Assembly (NCBI RefSeq): GCF_003994415.1 | Contig: NZ_CP034689.1 | Coordinates: forward strand, 3,224,001-3,288,000 | DNA from: Achromobacter spanius | Lineage (GTDB): Bacteria; Pseudomonadota; Gammaproteobacteria; Burkholderiales; Burkholderiaceae_B | Reading direction: 5' to 3' | DNA length: 64,000 bases | In this document: positions 58,380 to 64,000 of the stretch, piece by piece | Position numbering within the stretch: position 1 is the first letter of the stretch | How the letters are laid out: each line of letters opens with the position of its first letter | The notes under the pieces: model-generated | The model's input: the letters and a program-made list of their open reading frames with translations, nothing else | Database searches by the model: none | What the model was told of the DNA's origin: nothing | Made by a program: the position numbers and the translations under genes

Positions 58380-59591
58380 TCAGATTTTTGCGTTCAGCTT
58401 GCAGATGCCGGGCTGGGTGGGCGCATAGGCCTCCTCGCCTGGAATGGTGGCCACTTTCTTGTAGTAGTCCCATTCGCCCTTGGATGCTGAGGCCGACTTG
58501 ACCTGCATCAGGTACATGTCGTGCACCATGGCGCCGTCGGCGCGGATATAGCCCTTGGTGAACATGTCGTCGATGGGCATGGACTTGAGCGCATTCATGA
58601 CGGCGTCCGAGTCCGTCGTTCCGGCGCGCTCCACGGCTTTCAGGTAGGTGGTGACAGCGGAATAGTCGCCCGCCTGGAAGGTGGTGGGCATCTTCTTGTT
58701 GCGCGCGTAGAAGCGCTGGCTGAATTCGCGTGAACGGTCGTTCAGGTCCCAGTACCAGCCGTCGGTCAGGTACATGCCGGCGGTGGTGTCCAGGCCCAGG
58801 CTGTGGATGTCGGTAATGAAGACCATCAGCCCGGCCAGCCGCATCTTGTCGCTTATCCCGAATTCCTTGGCGGTCTTGATCGAGTTGATCAGGTCTCCGC
58901 CGCCATTGGCCAGACCCAGCACCTGCGCCTTGGACGCCTGCGCCACCATCAGGTAGGAAGAGAAGTCCGACGTATTGAGCGGATGGCGCGTCGATCCCGT
59001 CACCGAACCGCCGCTGGCCCGCACCACATCCATGCTGGCTTTTTCCAGCGAATAGCCGAAGGCATAGTCGGCGGTCAGCATGAACCAGCTCTTGCCGCCC
59101 TGCTGCACCATGGCCGCCGCCGTGCCGCGCGCCTGCGCGGACGTGGAATAGGTGTAGCGCACCGTGTAGGGCGTGCAGGCTTCTTCAGTCAGGCTGTCGG
59201 CGCCCGCGCCCGCGCTGATGAAGACCTTTTTCTTTTCGGCGGCAATCGTGCTGATCGCCAACGAGGCCGATGAATTCGAGCCGCCGATCACCAGGTCCAC
59301 CTTGTCCTGGTCCCACCATTGGCGCGCGCGGTTCGACGCGATATCGGCCTTGTTCTGGTGGTCGGACGCAAGAACCTCGATAGGCTTGCCCAGCACCTTC
59401 CCGCCGAAATCCGCGACCGCCATGCGAATGGCGTCCAGCCCGCCCGCACCGTCGAAATCGGAATAAGGCCCGCTCATGTCGGTGACGAAGCCGATCTTCA
59501 CCTTGTCGTCTTGAGCGCTTGCCCCCCCTGCCCCACACATGCCGACTACCGCCAACGCGACGGCACCTAACACTTTCGTACTGGTTTCCAC
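58380..59591 (-). CDS. ABC transporter periplasmic binding protein, branched-chain amino acid (LivK) type
   Basis: The product has 403 residues with an N-terminal signal peptide ending near ASA (about residue 26), followed by VKIGFVTDMSGPYSDFDG, the standard opening of Peripla_BP_6 receptors. Such proteins deliver carboxylates, amides or amino acids to a LivHMGF-type permease, which is not in this window. The start is GTG with GAGGAG eight bases upstream. It is the first gene of the operon and diverges from the LysR gene. It presumably captures the substrate of the decarboxylase/dehydrogenase genes downstream. Confidence 0.92.
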   Translation of the reverse strand: METSTKVLGAVALAVVGMCGAGGASAQDDKVKIGFVTDMSGPYSDFDGAGGLDAIRMAVADFGGKVLGKPIEVLASDHQNKADIASNRARQWWDQDKVDLVIGGSNSSASLAISTIAAEKKKVFISAGAGADSLTEEACTPYTVRYTYSTSAQARGTAAAMVQQGGKSWFMLTADYAFGYSLEKASMDVVRASGGSVTGSTRHPLNTSDFSSYLMVAQASKAQVLGLANGGGDLINSIKTAKEFGISDKMRLAGLMVFITDIHSLGLDTTAGMYLTDGWYWDLNDRSREFSQRFYARNKKMPTTFQAGDYSAVTTYLKAVERAGTTDSDAVMNALKSMPIDDMFTKGYIRADGAMVHDMYLMQVKSASASKGEWDYYKKVATIPGEEAYAPTQPGICKLNAKI

Positions 59592-59676
59592 GTCTTGTCT
59601 CCTCGCTATGCCGGCTTTGCCGCAGGATCGCCAAAGCCATCTCTTTTTTTAATAATATAGCTACACACAATCTATT

Positions 59677-59693
59677 GTTAGCATATCGTTAAC
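59677..59693. promoter_or_regulatory. Candidate LysR-type operator in the divergent promoter region
   Basis: An inverted GTTA-N9-TAAC repeat with a T-N11-A core, in the 172-base gap between the binding-protein gene and the LysR gene. This is the usual form and place of a LysR-type regulator site. A perfect TATAAT for the LysR gene lies at 59729-59734. Confidence 0.5.
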
Positions 59694-59763
59694 CCGTACC
59701 ATGGGGCCCGACAGTGGCCCTGCCTCCCTATAATCCGGTTTTCTCACACTGCCCCCACACACC

Positions 59764-60687
59764 ATGGATCTGCGCCAGATCGAGTGCTTTCTTTGCCTGT
59801 ACCGCAACGGCGGCATGACGCGCGCCGCGGCCGAATTGGGAATCGTCCAATCCGCGCTGAGCACGCAACTGGCCAAGCTGGAAAAGACCTTGAAGGTCCA
59901 GTTGTTCGAACGCTCCAGCCGCGGCGTCACGCCCACGGCCGCGGGCGCCGACCTCTACAAGATGCTGTTGCCGCTGTCCAAAGAAGTCGAAAGCGTGCGG
60001 CAACGCATGCTGGACCTGAGCGGCGACACGTCGGGGTTGATTCGCGTGGGGACGGTGCCTTCGCTGGGCGCCAGCATCGTGCCGCGCGCCCTTTCCGTTT
60101 ACACCGCCGAAAACAAAGACGTCACCATCCGTTTGACGGAGGCCTACAGCGCGGGGCTGGTGGAGCGGCTGGATGCGGGCGAACTCGATGTCGCCATCGT
60201 CAATCTGATCCAGCCGGTGCGCAGCCTGGAGACCACACCGCTGGTCAGCGAGGAACTGGTGTTGGTCACGGCGTCGGACAGCGCGCTGCGCAACGTGGAA
60301 TTCGCCGATCTTCCCATCGGCGCGCTGATCGTGCCGTCACTGGGCCAGGGCTTGCGCGCGATCATCGATCCGGTCTTGAAGAAGCGCAGCCTTGCTGCAC
60401 GCCCGCGCCTGGAGATGGACGCTTTGACCCCCACGCTGGAACTGGTCAAGTCGGGCGCATGGGCCACCATCCTGCCCATCAGCGCCATCGCGCACGAACT
60501 CGACGCGGGCGCCCTGTCGGTGCGGCGCATTCATGCTGACATGCAACGCCAACTGGTGGTGGTGAACCATCCGCGCCGCCCGCTGAGCCTGGCCGCGCAA
60601 CGCTTTGTGGCGGCACTCTCGGCCGAAGCGCACGACGCCGTATCGCGCGCGCAGCGCTTCATGAAATCGCTCAAGGGTCGAAAATAG
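59764..60687 (+). CDS. LysR-family transcriptional regulator
   Basis: The product has 307 residues: an N-terminal winged helix-turn-helix (about 1-60; TRAAAELGIVQSALSTQLAKLEK) and a C-terminal effector-binding domain (about 90-295). It is divergent from the binding-protein/decarboxylase operon and is probably its activator, responding to the substrate or an intermediate. The N-terminus MDLRQIECFL fixes the start. Size and domain order are normal for the family. Confidence 0.93.
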   Translation: MDLRQIECFLCLYRNGGMTRAAAELGIVQSALSTQLAKLEKTLKVQLFERSSRGVTPTAAGADLYKMLLPLSKEVESVRQRMLDLSGDTSGLIRVGTVPSLGASIVPRALSVYTAENKDVTIRLTEAYSAGLVERLDAGELDVAIVNLIQPVRSLETTPLVSEELVLVTASDSALRNVEFADLPIGALIVPSLGQGLRAIIDPVLKKRSLAARPRLEMDALTPTLELVKSGAWATILPISAIAHELDAGALSVRRIHADMQRQLVVVNHPRRPLSLAAQRFVAALSAEAHDAVSRAQRFMKSLKGRK

Positions 60688-60698
60688 GCGCGGCTGGG

Positions 60699-61754
60699 TC
60701 AGCGGGTCGGTGTCGACAACAGGGTGCGCACGTAGTCCAGCGCCGATGCGGCGCTGTCGGTTCGCAATGCATCCTGCCCGATGCGCGCAGACCAGTAGGA
60801 TTCGGCGCCAGCAGCCCGACGCCATTCCCGAAGACGGCGCGTGTAGAGCTGCAGATCGTATTCCTCGGTAACGCCAATGGCCCCGTGGACGGCGTGCGCG
60901 ATGTCGGCCACCATGACTGCCGCTGCGCTGGCACGTGCCTTGCCCACGGCAGCCAGCAAGGGGCTTGGCGCCCAGCTGTCGCTTTGAAACGCCAGTTGGG
61001 CCGCCATGCGCGTCGCCCAGATCTGTTCAACCAGGATGCTGAGTTGCTGCTGCACGGCCTGGAACCTTCCGATGGGCTTGCCGAATTGCGTTCGTTGATT
61101 CGCGTAGTCCAGGGTCAGTTCAAGGATCCGTTCCATTGCGCCGCTTATCAGGCCGGTGTAGGCAAGCGCGGCCAGTTCGGGCAGACCGGGCAATGCACCA
61201 CCGTCAACCGTGTTTGGTGATATGGCTGACTGAGATGGCGCAGCTGATACCACGCTGCCGGCACCCGTCGGCCAGGACAGGTCCGCGCTCAAACTACCCT
61301 GACCGCCAGTCGGTATGACGCTGGCTTGGTCTACAGGCAGCAAGTGAATGCCACGCGCGTCCGCGGCCAGCATCCATTGCGCCACGCGGCCCCAAGGCGC
61401 CGCGGATAACGTCAGGCGGTCGTCCTGAGAGCTCAATCCGAACGGCGCAAGGGCGATGGGTCCATCCGGCGGGGCATGGCCGCCGGCCCGCAGCCAGGCG
61501 CGAGCCAGCACGGTATCGGCCAGCGGCGCGGGCACGGCGTGGCGTCCAGCCGCATGGATTACGGGCAGGATGTCTCCCAGTTGCAAACCCGCCCCGCCGT
61601 CTGCTTCGGCTACCAGCGCGTCCAGAAACCCCGCGTCGTGGCAGGCTTGCCACGCGGTCTGTGCCGACTGTCCGCGTTCGACTGCACGCACGACGGCGGG
61701 CGTGTAGTGCTGGGCAAACAGCCGTTCTGCGGCATCGCCAAAAAGATGGTCCAC
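60699..61754 (-). CDS. Acyl-CoA dehydrogenase-like protein, short subunit
   Basis: The product has 351 residues, shorter and more divergent than its upstream neighbour. The C-terminal helical domain is recognisable: YANQRTQFGKPIGRFQAVQQ (residues about 215-234) and AVHGAIGVTEEYDLQLY. The middle beta-domain lacks a clear GSGSD-type FAD motif. Translation begins at GTG with AAGGAG seven bases upstream, ten bases after the stop of the first dehydrogenase, so the two are coupled. Adjacent long and short acyl-CoA dehydrogenases often form alpha2beta2 complexes, as in actinobacterial steroid side-chain degradation; that is the most likely arrangement here. Confidence 0.85.
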   Translation of the reverse strand: MDHLFGDAAERLFAQHYTPAVVRAVERGQSAQTAWQACHDAGFLDALVAEADGGAGLQLGDILPVIHAAGRHAVPAPLADTVLARAWLRAGGHAPPDGPIALAPFGLSSQDDRLTLSAAPWGRVAQWMLAADARGIHLLPVDQASVIPTGGQGSLSADLSWPTGAGSVVSAAPSQSAISPNTVDGGALPGLPELAALAYTGLISGAMERILELTLDYANQRTQFGKPIGRFQAVQQQLSILVEQIWATRMAAQLAFQSDSWAPSPLLAAVGKARASAAAVMVADIAHAVHGAIGVTEEYDLQLYTRRLREWRRAAGAESYWSARIGQDALRTDSAASALDYVRTLLSTPTR

Positions 61755-61764
61755 GTAATGCTCC

Positions 61765-62919
61765 TTATCTCAGGCCCAGGCCACGCGCGATGATGCCCCG
61801 CAGGATTTCCCGCGTTCCACCGCGCAGCGAAAAGGTGGGGCTGACTTGTTCCAGATAGGCCAGGGTTCGCAGCAAACTTCCCGGCAGAGGGCATTCGGGC
61901 GCTTGTCCCAACGCCTCTGCGATCAGTGCGGGAATGCGTTGTTCGAGTTCGGTGCCCAGATCTTTGACCAGCGCAGCTTCGGTTGCAGGGCTGCGGCCCT
62001 GTGCCAATTGGCCAGCGACCGCAAGCGACATTGCGCGAAGTACGGCGAGCTGCGACAGGATCTCGCCCATTGCGACATGGGTGGTTTTGTCCTGCCCCGC
62101 TTGTGCGCGGCAGTGCGCCAACCAACATTCCACCAGCGCCATGCTTGAGTACAGACGCTCGGGGCCGCTGCGCTCGAACGCCAATTCTGCATTCACTTGT
62201 TGCCAGCCCGCGCCTTCGTCGCCGATCAAGGCGTCAGGCGGAAGTGCCACGTTATCAAAAAACACTTCCGAGAAATGCGCGTCGCCCGCCAGATCCACGA
62301 TGGGACGGATCGTCACACCGGGCAGCGACAGGTCAACGATTAACTGCGACAAACCTTGATGGCGACTGTCGGGCGTGCCGGAAGTGCGCACCAGCGCAAT
62401 CATGTAGTGCGATCGGTCCGCATTGGTCGTCCAGATCTTGCTGCCATTCAGCCGCCAGCCTCCCTCCTTCAAGGGCTCGGCGCGCGTGCGGATGCTGGCC
62501 AGGTCCGATCCGGAACCGGGTTCGCTCATGCCTATGCAGAAGAACGCCTCGGCGCGGCAGATACGCGGCAGATAAAACCGGCGCTGTGCTTCCGTACCGT
62601 ACTTCAGGATCAAGGGGGCACTCTGGCGATCAGCGATCCAGTGCGCGGATACCGGCGCGCCCGCGCCCAGCAGCTCTTCGGATAGCACGAAGCGTGCGAA
62701 ATGCCCGCGGGCCTGTCCGCCGTATTCGCGCGGCAATGTCAAACCTAGCCAGCCACGCTCGGCCAGGCGCCTGCTGAAGGCGGCGTCGAAGCCCATCCAC
62801 GAGCGCGCGCGCTTTTCGGGAGCCATGCCTTGCAGTTCCTGATCCAGGAATAGACGGATGTCGCGCCGCAAAGCCTCATCCTCCGCGGGCAAGTGGGTCA
62901 GTTCAAGCGTGTCAATCAT
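61765..62919 (-). CDS. Acyl-CoA dehydrogenase, FAD-binding subunit
   Basis: The product has 384 residues, the standard size. It carries CIGMSEPGSGSDLASI (about 132-147, FAD and substrate contacts), a WTTNADRSHY-like segment (about 167-176), and a C-terminal GGTREILRGIIARGLG. Where many family members have the catalytic Glu (EGT), this protein has GGT, so the base may lie elsewhere or come from the partner subunit. It should oxidise an acyl-CoA to the enoyl-CoA with electrons to ETF. The natural substrate is unknown. The Bug receptor gene just upstream suggests a carboxylic acid taken up from outside. Confidence 0.9.
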   Translation of the reverse strand: MIDTLELTHLPAEDEALRRDIRLFLDQELQGMAPEKRARSWMGFDAAFSRRLAERGWLGLTLPREYGGQARGHFARFVLSEELLGAGAPVSAHWIADRQSAPLILKYGTEAQRRFYLPRICRAEAFFCIGMSEPGSGSDLASIRTRAEPLKEGGWRLNGSKIWTTNADRSHYMIALVRTSGTPDSRHQGLSQLIVDLSLPGVTIRPIVDLAGDAHFSEVFFDNVALPPDALIGDEGAGWQQVNAELAFERSGPERLYSSMALVECWLAHCRAQAGQDKTTHVAMGEILSQLAVLRAMSLAVAGQLAQGRSPATEAALVKDLGTELEQRIPALIAEALGQAPECPLPGSLLRTLAYLEQVSPTFSLRGGTREILRGIIARGLGLR

Positions 62920-62955
62920 GTTGCATCCCGTTGAGCGTCAGATGGGCTGTGCCGG

Positions 62956-63927
62956 TCAATCCAGCCGTACGTTGGCGGCCTTCACCACGTCCTTCCAACG
63001 GTTGATTTCGGCGCGAATGTAGTCGCTGTATTCGCTAGGGGTTGAACCCAATGGTTGCGCGCCCTGGGCCTGCAACTGCTTGAGCAGCGCGGGTGATTGC
63101 AAGGCTTTGCGGATCTGTGTGTTGAGGGCATTGACAATATCGGTTGGCGTTCCGGCAGGTACAACCATGCCTTGCCACGCGCCCATTTCGAAATCAGGCA
63201 CTACCGTTTCGGCCAAGGTGGGCGTATCCGGCAACTGCGGGCTACGAGCCTTGCTGCTGACCGCCAGCGCGTTGAGCTTGCCGTCGCGCACGAAGCCCAG
63301 CGAGTCGTTCAAGGTGTTCGTCATGAACTGCACTTGGCCACCGACCAGGTCTGTCATGGCGGGCGCGCTGCCGCGGTAAGGCACGTGTACCGCGTCAATA
63401 CCTACCGAACGCAAGAACAACAGAGCGCCCAGGTGCGTGACGTTGCCAGCGCCGGCGGACCCGTAGGAAAGCTTGCCGGGGTGAGCCTTGGCGTAGCTGA
63501 CGAACTCACTCACGTTCTTGACTGGCAGGGACGGATGCGCGAGCAGCACGAGGGGAATGATTGCGGTTGAGGAGACCGCTTCGAAATCCTTGACCGGATC
63601 AAAAGGCAGGTTTCGGTACAGATTGGGGCTCAGCGCAATTGATGAGGTGTTGTACAGCACCGTATAACCATCAGGCTTGGCGGCCGCGACATATTGCATG
63701 CCGATGTTGCCGTTGGCGCCACCCTTGTTTTCCACCACGAAGGTCTGCCCCGTCTGGTCCGCCAGTTGCTTGGCAAGCACGCGGGCCACCAAGTCGGTGG
63801 GGCCGCCAGGCGGGAAAGGCACGACGACAGTTACCGGGCGTTCCGGCCACGCGGCTTGCGCGATCGGAGCGACGCAGGCGCAGATGATGGCTGCCAAGGC
63901 AGCCGTTGTACGGATAATGGTTTTCAT
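62956..63927 (-). CDS. Bug/TctC-family periplasmic solute-binding protein
   Basis: The product has 323 residues with a signal peptide ending AQA near residue 25. It then shows the family marks AAWPERPVTVVVPFPPGGPTD and the ENKGGANGNIG segment that contacts carboxylates. Bug proteins of the tripartite tricarboxylate transporter group are greatly expanded in Bordetella, Achromobacter and Cupriavidus and bind carboxylic acids. AGGAGA precedes the ATG. It is 36 bases upstream of the acyl-CoA dehydrogenase pair, in the same direction, so it may supply their substrate. Confidence 0.93.
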   Translation of the reverse strand: MKTIIRTTAALAAIICACVAPIAQAAWPERPVTVVVPFPPGGPTDLVARVLAKQLADQTGQTFVVENKGGANGNIGMQYVAAAKPDGYTVLYNTSSIALSPNLYRNLPFDPVKDFEAVSSTAIIPLVLLAHPSLPVKNVSEFVSYAKAHPGKLSYGSAGAGNVTHLGALLFLRSVGIDAVHVPYRGSAPAMTDLVGGQVQFMTNTLNDSLGFVRDGKLNALAVSSKARSPQLPDTPTLAETVVPDFEMGAWQGMVVPAGTPTDIVNALNTQIRKALQSPALLKQLQAQGAQPLGSTPSEYSDYIRAEINRWKDVVKAANVRLD

Positions 63928-63960
63928 GTTGTCTCCTGGTGTTGTCGTTGTTTTGGGGTA

Positions 63961-63999
63961 CTACTTGAGCGTCCGGACGTCAGGCCGGTCGGCCCGCCA
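63961..63999 (-). CDS. C-terminal end of an unidentified gene (partial)
   Basis: The minus strand shows a possible final stretch of 12 codons (WRADRPDVRTLK) ending in TAG, 34 bases before the Bug gene. It would be the previous gene of the same operon. The fragment is too short to name. Another frame also closes here, so the assignment is uncertain. Confidence 0.3.
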   Translation of the reverse strand, partial: WRADRPDVRTLK

Positions 64000-64000
64000 A

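Overview
The window is GC-rich DNA with dense, mostly overlapping genes and typical betaproteobacterial content: a Bug/TctC solute receptor, Fe(II)/2-oxoglutarate aspartyl hydroxylases, and an OrbS/PvdS-type sigma factor. An Achromobacter- or Bordetella-like member of the Alcaligenaceae is the most likely source. That placement is inferred from gene content; no marker gene is present.

About 54 kb (positions 2-54618) is one siderophore locus. On the left are the end of a FecR-type anti-sigma gene, a TonB-dependent receptor with an STN signalling domain, and a PvdS/OrbS-like ECF sigma factor. A plus-strand operon then runs from 3407 to 44774: MbtH protein, type II thioesterase, Sfp-type phosphopantetheinyl transferase, SyrP-like aspartyl beta-hydroxylase, and five NRPS proteins. 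The NRPS domain order is FAAL-ACP-C-hydroxylase / degenerate C-A(Asp)-PCP / C-A(Ser)-PCP-E-C-A(basic residue, perhaps Dab)-PCP / C-A(Ser)-PCP-E-C-A(Ser)-PCP / C-A(Asp)-PCP-C-A(Thr)-PCP-E-C-A(Ser)-PCP-C-A(OH-Orn-like)-PCP-TE. I read the specificities by eye from the ten Stachelhaus positions. The predicted product is an N-acylated nonapeptide with two beta-hydroxyaspartates and one acylated N-hydroxyornithine. That gives a hexadentate lipopeptide siderophore resembling the cupriachelin/taiwachelin class.

A minus-strand block (44854-52781) carries an esterase, a second receptor without STN domain, a diaminobutyrate aminotransferase, an ornithine N-monooxygenase, a hydroxyornithine acetyltransferase and a FhuF-type reductase. 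A PvdE/SyrD-type exporter follows on the plus strand (53002-54618). Four sites spaced exactly TAAA-N17-CGTC lie in front of mbtH, the acetyltransferase, fhuF and the exporter, and suggest one iron-starvation sigma regulon. Two lesions stand out: a frameshift at a seven-G tract in the free hydroxylase gene, and an in-frame TAG between the C and A domains of the last NRPS.

The right part holds two catabolic sets. The first (54740-60687) has a YihU-like beta-hydroxyacid dehydrogenase, an aldehyde dehydrogenase, a two-subunit ThDP decarboxylase, a branched-chain-type binding protein and a divergent LysR regulator; it may process a 2-oxoacid such as an organosulfonate. The second (60699-63927) has two adjacent acyl-CoA dehydrogenases and a Bug receptor, and continues off the window. 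I saw no tRNA, rRNA, CRISPR array or insertion sequence.
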